Below, one piece after another: positions 7,411-17,389 of a DNA stretch of 64,000 bases (position 1 is the first letter of the stretch; every line of letters begins with the position of its first letter). The position numbers were made by a program, and so were the translations under genes. Under the pieces are notes generated by a model, which worked only from the letters and a program-made list of their open reading frames with translations, had not been told where the DNA came from and searched no databases. The stretch comes from Unio delphinus (Eukaryota > Mollusca > Bivalvia > Unionida > Unionidae): contig JAQISU010000163.1 of the NCBI GenBank assembly GCA_029339505.1, positions 1,612,001 through 1,676,000 on the forward strand, given 5' to 3'.

Positions 7411-8695
7411 CAGTATGAATTTCCCCTCTCCGGTCCCAGTGAAGGAGATAGCGCTAGCAAAACTACGAGTGTATCACAGTTGGCCTAATATCAGATCAAA
7501 ATCATTTGGTGGTCAACAACCCAATAATTCTTTAGTCTTTGCGAATAAGAATAAACCCGACGAAACCCCAGACTGGAACGTCGTTTCGATACCAACAGGG
7601 TCATACCAAATCGAACAAATCAATGATGAATTCGCGCGTAGAATAAAATCGATTACTGGAGTAGAGTCAAAAATCGCTATAACAGTTCATGAACCGACGC
7701 TATCATCCGCAATTGAGATAAACACAGAAGGATACGTCGTAGATATCTATCAAAGTTCTATTAGAACCGTACTAGGATGGCCTGAAAAACCACCAGGGGG
7801 AAAAACCGTTGATTTACCAGAACCACAAAAAAATGATTATGTCACCGACGTGATAAAAAATCATGATCCAATAGGGAATAGTTATAGAGATTACCAATTC
7901 ATTACAGATTTTTTTGATTTAATATACCAACCAACTGGAAGAGAGAAGCCAGGGGAGAAAATAGAGGGGGATTATTTTGTTAACAAACCTAAAATCACTG
8001 GTATGATTTATGCAATAAACAACGATTTATCACTGTTGTTAATACCCCTTAAATCCGGCTCTCTCACCCGAGATGAATTTATCAGCGTCGTAGAAACATG
8101 TAACAAAATTATCGACGATATGGAAAAATTTAATTCACAAATTATTCGATTTATACTCGATGATAAAAACCCCATATCGAGAACAAGATTTGCATCAAAC
8201 TATAATATCCGCGTTGAAGATATTCCAACATTCAAACTACCAGGATATAACGTACCAGAACTAAAAAAACTTCTCAGTGATGCCATCGATGTTGGTTTCA
8301 AAATAATTCATGGTACATGGAAAAAAACAGCATCACCGGAAATAAAAATCCTCAAACATAATAATGACCCAGACGGTGGCGGTAGGCATATCGCTCCGTT
8401 CAACGTGAATATATCCTCAGTGATTGCGCTCAATTTAGTGTGTGATGTTATCGAAGGAAGCTATCAAATTAATCTCGAACGATCAAATCAAGCGCAGCAA
8501 GGATATATTCTTTATTCATTTGCACCAACAGCTCCTCCAGGATTCCTAATTATTGAAAACCCAATTAATCCTGTCTATATGCGATGCCATAATAATTCAT
8601 TAACCAGAATTAATTTCAAACTCACCGACCAGTCAAATAATCTGATTGATTTACAAGAAGAGGTGTTAGCGATTAGTCTGTTTGTGAGATCATAA
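7301..8695 (+). CDS. penton-like minor capsid protein (element A)
   Basis: The intact 464-residue protein opens with a beta strand block: LAKLRVYHSWPNI (about 52-64), then WNVVSIPTGSYQIEQINDEF (about 90-109). A charged central insertion of about 170 residues is followed by a C-terminal block: VIALNLVCDVIEGSYQIN (about 375-392), QGYILYSFAPTAPPGFLIIE (about 401-420) and LTRINFKLTDQSNNLIDLQE (about 435-454). I associate this N- and C-terminal pair with the single-jelly-roll penton partner of the capsid family seen at 3258-4721. The central insert is unusually long. It is the last gene of element A. The start lies in the second copy of a duplicated junction. Confidence 0.7.
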   Translation: MSIITMTTPQELLQQIVENTNPVQTSMISITSTNPEFSMNFPSPVPVKEIALAKLRVYHSWPNIRSKSFGGQQPNNSLVFANKNKPDETPDWNVVSIPTGSYQIEQINDEFARRIKSITGVESKIAITVHEPTLSSAIEINTEGYVVDIYQSSIRTVLGWPEKPPGGKTVDLPEPQKNDYVTDVIKNHDPIGNSYRDYQFITDFFDLIYQPTGREKPGEKIEGDYFVNKPKITGMIYAINNDLSLLLIPLKSGSLTRDEFISVVETCNKIIDDMEKFNSQIIRFILDDKNPISRTRFASNYNIRVEDIPTFKLPGYNVPELKKLLSDAIDVGFKIIHGTWKKTASPEIKILKHNNDPDGGGRHIAPFNVNISSVIALNLVCDVIEGSYQINLERSNQAQQGYILYSFAPTAPPGFLIIENPINPVYMRCHNNSLTRINFKLTDQSNNLIDLQEEVLAISLFVRS

Positions 8696-8746
8696 AGACT
8701 CGATCAAATTATTTATTATTTTTGTTAACCCAGAACTGAAAACTTT

Positions 8747-8974
8747 AGCAGCAGAGAGGGTGGACGACAACAAGTTGCGACCAAAATTGATTAAAAAATC
8801 GTTTTCATTTTTTTAGTTAAAATGATTTCGTAGGGAGATTTCAATCAATTTTTTGTCTGAAAACGTTGTAGGGTTTGCCTTTTTTTGGTTAAAATAAGAT
8901 CGTAGGAAGGCTCGTTTTAGGATTTCAATCAAATTTTGTCTGAAAACGTTGTAGGATTCACCCTCTCTGCTGCT
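8747..8974. repeat. 16-bp inverted repeat with internal direct repeats, candidate right end of element A
   Basis: AGCAGCAGAGAGGGTG at 8747-8762 is the exact reverse complement of 8959-8974. The outer bases are AG...CT, as at Polinton ends. Between them a block of about 65-75 bp is repeated imperfectly (shared GTCTGAAAACGTTGTAGG). No 6-bp target duplication flanks the pair. It may be the inner part of a long terminal inverted repeat or a hairpin end. The left end of the element is outside the window. Confidence 0.5.
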
Positions 8975-11900
8975 GTTTATTTAAGGCATTGTTACGTGGG
9001 TCTGTTTTTTGAGCTAGCGATGTTATTATCTGCTCTGGCCCCTTGATTGATAAATATTAACTCTTTGACTATGTTTATGTTTATTTACTTATTTGATGGT
9101 TTGGATATTTATATTTTGTGTTTTATGTCTATTGATTTTAGGTAATTAAGTATATTTATATAGGTAGCATTTACGTTTTTGTTATACCTTTTATCTAGAA
9201 TTTGGGGGAATGATGTAACTGAGTCAAGTTTTCTTTGTTGTAGTTGGAAGACGGTACGTTGTCGATGATATTTGTGACATATGTTGAATACATGTTCCAA
9301 TGTTTCAGTTTCTGGACAGTGTGGACATTTATCCGGCGTGGGTCCTGTACTTATATGTTTCATAAAACTGCCATTTAGTAGTGTTTTACCTGTTCTGATT
9401 CTGTTGATTATTTTAATATCAATGGCTGCCAGGCTTTTTGGTAAACGTTGAGTTCTAGTGACCTCTTTTTGTAGTTGGTATAGATGTCTACCCTTTGTGG
9501 AGTTTTCCCATTGTTGTTGCCATTTATTATTAATTCTGTCCCTGACTTGACTATATAGTTCCTGAGTGTTGTACTGTACGGGTTCAATTTGGTCTTTCAT
9601 CAGACTGCTTTTTGCTGCTTTGTCTGCTTTTTCATTTCCAGGCAAATTGATGTGAGATGGCACGCACAAGAAGTGTATGGTTTGGTGTGATTTATCTGCT
9701 TCCCTGATGGTCAGCATAGTGTCCTCTAGAAGATTTTGTCTACTTTTGGAATTACCTGTCTCAATACTTTCAAGTACACTAAGTGAGTCTGTCATGATTA
9801 CGTACTGTTTTTGATTTTGTGTTACTATCCATTTTAGGGCTCGGTTGATGGCCCAGAATTCCGCGGTATATATGGAACAGTCATCCGGTAGTCTTGTCGT
9901 AAATGTGATCTGATGTTCTGGGATCACTACCGCTGCAGCCGTTCTATGTAGTTCTTTAGATTTTGAGCCGTCAGTATAGATTTTTACATATCCATCATAG
10001 TTGTTGTTGACGAGGTTTTGTACTTGTGTTAATGTGATATTGGGGTTGTCGCGCTTATGTACCAGTTGGAGTGCTGTTAGGTTGATGGTGGGTTGGTTTT
10101 TTCTCCAAGGTGTGGGGTCCTTGATCAGTAGTTGTTCTGCTTGGAGTTCTATTCGATTGAGTTCTTTGCAGAGTGTGTGTATTTTGTTAGCTGCTGGAGG
10201 ATGTGGTACCAGTCTTGAGCTAAAGGTGGTTTGACATTTACTTATTATGTTTCTGGTGGGATTAATCTCCTTATGTATTGAGATTCTACAGGCGTATCTA
10301 AGTATATGTTCTTCTCTTCTCAGTTGTAGTGGTGGTTCACATGCGAGGATTTGTAGTTCTTCCAGGGAGGTGTTCGGTAATGCACCAGTGCAAAGTCTAA
10401 GTGCTCTATATTGGATGCTATCTAGTTGTCTAAGTGTTTCCTTGTTGGCTGAGGAATAGATCTGGGAGCCATAGTCTATCTTACTTCGAATTAAAGATTT
10501 GTAGATCATTAGCATAGTTTGCTGATCAGCTCCCCATGTAGTACCTTTGATGTTTTTAAGTATGTTTAGATCTTTTTGACATTTTTGAATAGTTTGTTGT
10601 ATGTGTGATTTTCAATTGATTGTTTCATTTAGTAGCATTCCCAGGAAGTGGGTCTCCTTTTGGAATTGGATGGGCTGATTCTGCATATATAGTTTAGGGT
10701 ATTTAGGTTGTTTATTAGTTGGGGAGAAGAGCATGGGAACTGTTTTTTTTTTGGATATTTTGAAACCCCAGTTGTTGGCCCATGTGCCGATGATGTCTAG
10801 TCCTTTCTGAATTTGAGTGATGTTCTTTTGACTATTCGGATTTCCTGCTTTCCAGATACTACTGTCATCGGCAAATTGTGACAGATCAACTGGGCAATTT
10901 TTGAGATAGTTGGTTAGATTGTTGACCATTAGATTGAATAGGGTTGGACTAATCACACTTCCTTGGGGGGTTCCATTATCCAGTGTATATGTTTGGGACA
11001 AGGCCTCTCTTACTCTAGTTTTAAAGGTTCTTCCCGTAAGGAAGTTTGCTATCCAGCGGTGCATTCTTCCTGTTATGCCAAATTGGTTGAGTTGAGATAT
11101 GAGGCCATTGGTCCAGACTAGGTCGAAGGCTTTCTCTAAGTCTAGAAATATTGCTATTAGGTGTCTATCTCTTTTCCTTTTGGCATTAAATGCTAATTTG
11201 ATGTTGGCTTCCAGACGGATTAATTGATCAAGTGTAGATCGTTTATTCCTAAATCCACTTTGGGTTTCAGCCAGTAGTTGATTTTGTTCTAGGTGGTGTT
11301 TTAATCTATTGTTAACCATTGTTTCCATTACCTTACAGATTGTATTAGTTAGTGAAATAGGTCTGTAGGAGGTTACATTAGTAGGGTCTTTGCCTGGTTT
11401 TGGGATGGCTATGATTATGGCTCGCTTCCATAGTGTGGGGATGCGACCTGTTCTCCATATCAGATTTATTAAGTCTAAGGTAATGCTCTGCATATTGGGT
11501 GGTAATTGTTTGTATATTTCATAGCCTAGGTTATCCTCTCCTGGTGATGTACTTTTTTTTGGCTGAGGGCTTGTCTCCATTCTTTCTGATAAAAAGGGTC
11601 ATTCAGTGGCGAATCTCTGTTGTCTCGATCTTTGAAAATGTGGGGAAATTCTTTTTCTAATGTTGATTTTTGATGTAAAAACTCATGTTTATGATTGTTA
11701 TCGCTGCTGGAGTTAGCAAAGTGTTGGGCTAACTTCTCTGCTACTTCCATGTGTTTTTTGTTCCCTGGATTTTCGGCGCTGTTGTGGGTGTTTTGCCTTT
11801 CATGGCTTTTATTTTATTCCAGATTTCTTTAGTATTTGTTTTATGATTGAGCGTTGTGCAGTATCTTCTCCATGAGTCCTTTTTTGCCTCATTTATTACC

Positions 11901-12545
11901 GTCCTAGTGTTGATTTCTGTTGTTTGTATATAAGAAAGTCAGTGGCGGTTTTTGTGTGTTTAAAGCGATTTAAGGCTGTTTTTTTCTTCTGAATGGCAAT
12001 TTTGCAATTTTCTGTCCACCAGGGGATTGCCGTCTGTTTATAATGGAAACCTGTTGTTTTGGGTATACTCTTATTTGCCGCTTCGTTTATAATTTGTATG
12101 AGATTGTCATAATATTTATTTGTATCCTCATCTTGGATTTCCGCAAGGTTTACTAATTTAAGTTGGTCTTTAAAACTGTTCCAATTTGCCTTTTTGAGTT
12201 TCCATCTTTGTTGTGTTTTTTGTTGCTCCGTTGGGCACGAGACGTATATGGTGGTACATAGGGGGAAGTGGTCGCTGCCTAATGTAGAATGTTGCATCAC
12301 TTCCCATTGGGTAATTACAGCCAGGCTAGGCGTCGCAATGGTTAGGTCAATGGTAGAGAGTTTGCCTTGGCTGGGGTCTATACGTGTGGGGGTTCCGTTG
12401 TTCAAAAGTTCTAGTTGTTCTTCTGTTATGTATTTTAAGATGTTTTTCCCTCTTGTATCTGTGCGGTCACTACCCCATTCTGTGTGATGTGCATTGAAGT
12501 CGCCGCAGATAATAGTGTTTGTGCCCCTTTTCTTGAATATTTGTT
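8975..12545 (-). mobile_element. 5'-truncated LINE with EN-RT-RNase H (I/Nimb-like group)
   Basis: On the minus strand the order is AP-type endonuclease, reverse transcriptase, RNase H, then a Cys/His tail and a 3' UTR. RNase H after RT places it in the I superfamily (I, Nimb, Ingi and relatives); the exact clade is not determined. The endonuclease begins abruptly near 12545, about 150 residues short, which is typical of 5' truncation during target-primed insertion. Its 3' end lies close to the right end of element A at 8974. No clear target duplication was found. Confidence 0.75.
9109..12545 (-). pseudogene. LINE ORF2 polyprotein, broken
   Basis: Endonuclease remnant 12545-11896: ICGDFNAHHTEWGSD and LGSDHFPL hold the catalytic Asp/Asn and His motifs. 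RT 11580-10612: YRPISLTN, the palm Asp in IAIFLDLEKAFDLVW, and QFADDSS, the catalytic dyad. Thumb and RNase H 10515-9109: KIYTDGSKS, the Glu in YTAEFWAIN, MTDSLS and the His/Asp region IHFLCVPSHI...NEKADKAAK. A CPHC...HVFNICH zinc-like tail ends it. Damage: one in-frame TGA at 10612-10614, a frameshift near 11896, and a shift in the 8-T run near 11553. It drives retrotransposition in intact relatives. This copy cannot make a full protein. Confidence 0.8.
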
Positions 12546-12773
12546 GACGTGAAGGACGTGAAGGAAAACATCCATATGATCAAAACTTACAATGCCCCGA
12601 TCATCACCAAAACACAAGGACTTAAAAGAAAACACTTGCTCAATTGTTACTTTACAAACATTAATTATAAATTAAAAAGGTTACTGGAAAAAATACGTTG
12701 TGCTTTGAACAAAAGTAAAAAGACTGTGATTATAGACTCACTTCTATTTTTTTTCTAACTTCCTCACATACCA
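12546..12773. other. no recognisable gene
   Basis: This is AT-rich sequence between the truncated LINE end and the Gln-rich frame. I see no domain, repeat or terminal inverted repeat here. It may include the left end of element B. Confidence 0.5.
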
Positions 12774-13061
12774 TTAGCAAATTGAATTATTAATTCTTTT
12801 CGAGAATATTGGGTAGCCTTGAAACGGGCTGTTTTTCGTGTGCACGAGGAGTGATGGCAATTTTTTATTGTCTAGGATTGCGTCCTCTTCTGGCAACATG
12901 ATAAGGTCTGCTTCTTCGGAAATACGGAAATAGAAGGAAAACTCTTTCGTGTCGACACGACATTCGACAAAACCTCTGTCTGGTTCCTTCTGCTGCTGAT
13001 GCTGATGCTCTTGCTGCTGCTGTTCTCTCTGCTCTCTCTGTTGCCTCTGAAGTCTATACAT
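12774..13061 (-). CDS. Gln-rich hypothetical protein, 95 aa
   Basis: An ATG at 13061 opens a Q/E/R-rich stretch (QRQQREQREQQQQEHQHQQQ, residues about 5-24). A unique region follows, FVECRVDTKEFSFYFRISEE (about 31-50), then a short C-terminus. The frame is open upstream to a stop at about 13137, with EEELFREEIQKEKEEWTE but no further ATG. Family not recognised. It lies on the same strand as, and just downstream of, the protease of element B, so it may be a terminal gene or remnant of that element. The low-complexity N-terminus means that it could also be chance. Confidence 0.35.
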   Translation of the reverse strand: MYRLQRQQREQREQQQQEHQHQQQKEPDRGFVECRVDTKEFSFYFRISEEADLIMLPEEDAILDNKKLPSLLVHTKNSPFQGYPIFSKRINNSIC

Positions 13062-13249
13062 CTCAGTCCATTCTTCTTTTTCTTTCTGAATTTCCTCTCT
13101 GAAGAGTTCTTCTTCAGACTGGAGACTACCCCTGCTTTATATGTTCAAGCGCGGACGCGATAGAAAACACCCCTCTACGGTTTAGTGTTGGAAACGTTAA
13201 AATATTATGATGTGAGGGATAGAAAGAAGTTAAAGAGCATCTATATTAA

Positions 13250-13470
13250 TAAAAATGTAAAACAAACGACAGACGCACTGGTTTCAAAACACAACATTTT
13301 TGTCTAAATAACAAACAACTAACAAAACACAATTTTTTTCAACTAACAAACATTTTAATTTTTTTTCAACTAATAAACATTTTTTAATTTACAAACAAAC
13401 ATTTTTTTCTTCAAATAACAACAATTTTTTTCTTAAATAACACCAATACATTATTTTTGACATGGTTGAC
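13250..13470. repeat. A/T-rich degenerate ACAAACATTTTTT repeats
   Basis: Irregular copies of an ACAAACA-T-tract motif fill this stretch between the Gln-rich frame and the protease of element B. It is low-complexity and no coding capacity was seen. Confidence 0.6.
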
Positions 13471-13516
13471 AACGTTGTGAATTAAATTGAGATTTCCACT
13501 GTTGGAAGTCATTGGG

Positions 13517-14008
13517 TCATTGATATACACTACGTTTTCTAGCTAAAGACAACAGAGAGCCATAATGGTCATAAAACCATCGATCTACTTTGTCATCGTT
13601 TCGAGACGAATGACGATCAGAATAAGTCACTAAGTGTTCTAAAGAATATCCATAACTGCGATGATGCAAAAAATAGACACAATATTGTCCATACACCATA
13701 GAATCTGTGCCTTGCAATTTCACATTATTGAATCGTGTCGTCTGGGCATTTCTTCTCATAAAGTCAATGATATCGCCTTCCAAAAGGGGTAATCCATACG
13801 AATCAGAATACTCCACACAGCCCTCTTGAGGAAAGTAGACAGCTACCCAGTGAGTTCCTGGGAGATGACCGTCATCTGTGTTGATGACATTAGCTTGATT
13901 CTCTTGAGGTTTGCGATGAGGTAGTTCATCTTTAGCACACACGACAGGATTCCAAGAAGCAGTGTACGAACTACGGTTCAAAAGGTAATAAAATTCCCAG
14001 GTATCCAT
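13517..14008 (-). CDS. adenain-like cysteine protease (element B)
   Basis: The 163-residue intact frame starts at the ATG at 14008. Motifs in order: CAKDELPHRK (about 24-33), GTHWVAVYF (about 51-59) with the catalytic His, EYSDSYGLPL (about 66-75) with the catalytic Asp, and MVYGQYCVYFLHHRS (about 104-118) with the active-site Cys. This is the full His-Asp-Cys set expected of adenovirus-type maturation proteases, unlike the element A enzyme, where the acid is Val. The length is slightly shorter than adenain. It sits at the downstream end of the capsid cluster. It is one of the few element B genes without a stop or frameshift. Confidence 0.85.
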   Translation of the reverse strand: MDTWEFYYLLNRSSYTASWNPVVCAKDELPHRKPQENQANVINTDDGHLPGTHWVAVYFPQEGCVEYSDSYGLPLLEGDIIDFMRRNAQTTRFNNVKLQGTDSMVYGQYCVYFLHHRSYGYSLEHLVTYSDRHSSRNDDKVDRWFYDHYGSLLSLARKRSVYQ

Positions 14009-14223
14009 TTTTTTTTGTGGCCTTGTTTTTTCTTCACAGGTGATGATAAGTCGTCAATTCAATCCAGACTTTTTGCTTGAAAAGGTCTGTCAAGTAACTG
14101 TTTGTTTGCTCCGTCTCCTTACTCTGTGCCAAGAGAGCTTCGATGTGATCAATCTCTCTAGCAAACAATGGAGGAGAGGAATTGAACACGCAAGTCTTAA
14201 TACCACTGAAGTAACACGAATTC

Positions 14224-14538
14224 TTATGAGATGAGACTCCAAGCTTCGTTCAGATAATCGTCCAATGTTTCTTCTTGACTCATCATCATACATTTATCGT
14301 GTAGAATTTGACTGGGATGATCGTTGTGACATCCATAACAATCTTTTTTGATCATGTCCCTCATTTTATTCTCCAAGTGTTTGGCAAAACAGATGACTAA
14401 ATGTTGTTCCTGTTCTGGCAATCTGTATTGCATTTTCACTACTTCTTCTTTTTATCTTGGGGGCTTTGCTTTCTCTGTAACCTCCCATTCCATTTCCATT
14501 GATTCTCCACTGTTCAAAGAGGGACAATGGTCTTCCAT
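14224..14538 (-). pseudogene. Polinton Cys/His (putative zinc-binding) protein, in-frame stop
   Basis: An ATG at 14538 gives MEDHCPSLNSGE-like acidic sequence, then a TAA at 14452-14454 (codon 29). The same frame continues with LPEQEQHLVICFAKHLENKM, CYGCHNDHPSQILHDKC and a short acidic tail ending at 14224. The CxxC-x4-HPSQ-x3-H-x2-C cluster looks like a zinc-binding site, and I associate it with a conserved small protein of metazoan Mavericks of unknown function. Further out-of-frame coding-like sequence down to about 14090 suggests that the real C-terminus was longer and lost by a frameshift. It lies between capsid and protease genes. Confidence 0.6.
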
Positions 14539-14566
14539 AGTTTCTAATAGTCTAGAATGACTTCTC

Positions 14567-15853
14567 TCAAACTATGGTAGTATCGAATTCAGCATACAGA
14601 ATGACATTCACCGTTTCGGCAAGAGCCTCTGCAAACTAAAGTTCCACACGTAGTTGCCCAGATTTTATAGGGTGGAAATGTCCCTCGTCGCTGCCTTGGT
14701 CTGGAGTGAAATCAAAAGCATACAAAGTGTATCCTCCAGCAATGTCGTCGTAGGAAATGCCGTGACTGGTGTTGGTTCCTAACTGTCATGTGGCTTTGTA
14801 CAGCGACAAGTACGACCTCAAGTAATTCTTCTGGGCAAAGTCGGGTTCGAAGGGTCGGGTACACAACGTTTTGCCATCGCGACTGACTTCGATTTTGGAT
14901 ACTTTACATGGCTTAAACAGGAAAGGATTTTCATCGTACGCACCGTTGAGGAATGCATTGCTCACGATACCAATGAATGAACGTTTGGGTAACTGTCCTT
15001 GGAACAGATGATCTTCGATCTTAGATCGGAGTCCAGTGGCAATGGCGAAAGTTTTTACTTCCACGCGTCGTATCGGATACTTGGCTGTCGTTCTGCTCAA
15101 AATGTGACTGATATCATTTCCCACTTTAGGTAACACGTCGACACGACGCTTGTATAACCTGGCTTCTTCGATAATGGTTTTTTATTCGTTGGCATGAGCC
15201 ATGAAATGGAAAGCAGTACTGCTACGATTCAGTCTCAAGCGAATATCCACACCGTTCAGCAAATACTTCTCTTGAAACCACATGTCCAAATGCAAACGAT
15301 CAAACAGTTCTAAACTACGTCCTTGCAGAATGTTCTTTCGACGGTCGTTAAAACCCTCATTGTGAGGATCGTCATTTTCTTTCAATTATGTGTCGTTAAA
15401 CTTATCCTCGCCTGCTATGTCAGGTTTCCATACCACGCAAACATTTAAATGAGTGTTCTTGGCTTCTTTTCCGTACGTCAAGAGATTTTCGAGGTACGCT
15501 CGGTAATGGTAAGTATCCATGCAACTGCTAATAAGTTTGTTATTCATGTACAAATCCATAACGCTGAACAAGGAATGCATGAAATTATTGACAGAAGCTA
15601 CTCGAGCATCGGCTCCCGGAACGGAGTTGTCCGTTTTGATCACTTTCACTTTCAAATACAAGTAACTGCTGTTCAGATCGATGTAATCTTCGGGTTGCCC
15701 TTTGATTCCAAACTCGATGAGAACCGAATCCGCCAAAGAGGAGACGGGATGAAATTCAACCCATTCGGCTTCTTGCATGGTCATCATAGTGGGTAGCATG
15801 GTAAAGAGATCCAGTTCCGACTTGGAACAGGCACAAGATTCTTGGTGCATCAT
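14567..15853 (-). pseudogene. Maverick major capsid protein (F54H12.2-like type), four in-frame stops
   Basis: One reading frame runs 429 codons from the ATG at 15853 to a TGA at 14567-14569. It is interrupted only by stops at 15386-15388 (TAA), 15182-15184 (TAA), 14786-14788 (TGA) and 14636-14638 (TAG). No frameshift is needed. Landmarks are EWVEFHPVSSLADS, QPEDYIDLNSSYLYLKVKV, FQEKYLLNGVDIRLRL, KYPIRRVEVKTFAI, GQLPKRSFIGIVS and the C-terminal AEALAETVNVILYAEFD. These are the conserved blocks of the double-jelly-roll capsid of Polintons/adintoviruses. The length is near normal, so nothing large is missing. As it stands it cannot give a full protein without readthrough. Confidence 0.88.
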
Positions 15854-15878
15854 TTTTTTCAGTCTCTATGATTTTCTT

Positions 15879-16319
15879 TTAATAATCAGAAATATCTAAG
15901 TCTCGAACGGTTCTTTTTTTCTTAGTCTTTCTAACTTTAGAGGTATGGAGACTTTTGGAAGGGTGTCTTCGTCGACGCTTTCTGCTTTGTCCTTGCTGTG
16001 TCCTCAGGGAAGCAGGAATGCCAGACTTGGTACCGTTCAGTGCATTTATAGGACTTTCTCGTTGGCCCAAAATTTCTTTACCCGTTTGAAGCAAGACATT
16101 TTTGCCTGCTCTCAAGAAAGCTTCTTTGGGGTTTTGTTTGTCAATGAGGACATTTTGAAGAAATTCTTTGCCGTGAGTCAATGCAGCATCTTTAAAGGCG
16201 TGCAATCCTCGTGTCACCATCGCTTTCAAAACAGGGACCACTGAACGAAAGGCCGATTTAAACATATCTCCTAAACCATGTCCTCGTTGTCGAGCGACTC
16301 CTCGGTACACAGGATACAT
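15879..16319 (-). CDS. pVI-like minor virion protein (element B)
   Basis: The 146-residue intact protein starts MYPVYRGVARQRGHGLGDMF. An amphipathic helix region (FRSVVPVLKAMVTRGLHAF, about 25-43) and a long basic tail (QSRKRRRRHPSKS, about 115-127; RKTKKKRTVRDLD) follow. The N-terminus shares layout with the element A protein at 2756-3217. It is adjacent (25 bp) to the capsid gene. Adenovirus protein VI is the usual comparison: a capsid-lining, membrane-active, DNA-proximal protein. That role is inferred. Confidence 0.7.
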   Translation of the reverse strand: MYPVYRGVARQRGHGLGDMFKSAFRSVVPVLKAMVTRGLHAFKDAALTHGKEFLQNVLIDKQNPKEAFLRAGKNVLLQTGKEILGQRESPINALNGTKSGIPASLRTQQGQSRKRRRRHPSKSLHTSKVRKTKKKRTVRDLDISDY

Positions 16320-16321
16320 AA

Positions 16322-16500
16322 CGTTTCAGTTGATCGAGAATCGTTTTTAAAAATGGAGTTTCACTGTGACATTCCCTTTGGTAAATGGAATATTATGTCC
16401 TACATCTCCTTTTATAGTAATGTTGACACTGTCAAAAATTCGACTTACTGACAGGCAAAATAATGACGATGTACAAATTCGCGGTGAATGTGATAGGAAT
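16322..16500. other. short gene-free stretch in element B
   Basis: Nothing recognisable lies between the pVI-like start and the penton stop. It may hold the promoter for the pVI-like gene. Confidence 0.4.
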
Positions 16501-17249
16501 TTATACCTTCCTCGTCAGCGGTTGCGGCAGAATCCACTTTGAAAGGAATGACACGCAGTAACGGTACAGAGTGTATCCTATCACGTTGTACTCTACCACA
16601 TCGGAGTACACAAACATCAAGTGGAGTCCTTGGTTCATTTCTACAGGGAATCGAAAATATTTCGCAAAATCTAAGTTACTGTTCATAGCTGATATTTCTT
16701 TTTTCTTGACCAACCTATGGTCTCCACCCAAAATATCATACAATTCAGGACAAAAGGTAATGGCCATAATTTCGTCCTCTGAAAATTTGATCATTAGGCG
16801 ACGAGCCACTTATTGTACTCAAAAGTAACACTTTTTCTGGCTTTGTCCATGGCTTTACCAAACACAGTATTGAACCTGGTAGCAAGTGTAGCCACTAAAT
16901 GTTGACCACTAAAATAATAGCCTGTAGGACTAGTTAACATATAGGTGGACTGCTTAGTTTTGGGATTCTGTGTTTTCATCGTGTCACTGACAGTGATGCG
17001 TTCGTCTAAGTGTTGTTGCAAGTGCTCGTCATACACTTCTACTTTAAAACTGTTTTGATTTTCGACGACGTTTTTGATTTGTGTCGGGTGTATCATTTCC
17101 ACTAAAGCCACTTCCTAATGGGCATCTTGATCCAAATGAATAGCTTGAGGTAATTTAGCCGTGTAACAGCACAAAGTGTTGTTTGGAAACACCTCCATGG
17201 AACTGTCACTGGGTAACGTTAAGTAAAATTGGTTAATATTGTTGTTCAT
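16501..17249 (-). pseudogene. Polinton penton (minor capsid) protein, nonsense plus frameshift
   Basis: The ATG at 17249 opens NQFYLTLPSDSSMEVFPNNT, the N-terminal signature of the Maverick penton protein. A TAG at 17115-17117 (codon 45) sits where Trp is expected before EVALVEM; one base change would account for it. The frame continues with GYYFSGQHLVATLATRF to about 16808, where a frameshift leads into RRLMIKFSEDEIMAITFCPE and GLHLMFVYSDVVEYNVIG, ending at 16501. The protein occupies capsid vertices (single jelly roll) in the family. It is upstream of the pVI-like and capsid genes, the usual Polinton cluster. Confidence 0.78.
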
Positions 17250-17389
17250 AATTCCAATGTTCTTTTGTCCGAAGGGTCACTGGAGATTAAAGGAGTGTCT
17301 AAAAGAGGATTGTGATTGGAGGGGTGACTGTTGGGAGAATGACTGACATTGGACACAAGGCTCCCAATATTGTTACTGTTGTTCCCGTT

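Noticed and set aside
7150..7488. 112-codon frame before the penton gene
   Set aside because: It is the first copy of the duplicated junction read in the wrong frame relative to the penton. No conserved content.
1..8974. Bacteriophage or bacterial contamination as source of element A
   Set aside because: Capsid, penton, pVI-like and adenain-like genes match eukaryotic Polinton-like viruses, and the sequence continues into LINE, Polinton and spliced host genes.
12990..13040. CTG/CTC-rich stretch as a second copy of the element A terminal repeat
   Set aside because: It is a Gln-codon-rich run. It lacks the exact CACCCTCTCTGCTGCT order and an inverted partner.
14567..15853. Alternative genetic code for element B (TAA/TAG as Gln)
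   Set aside because: A TGA is also present, other genes of B are frameshifted, and neighbouring intact genes use ordinary stops. Decay by point mutation is simpler.
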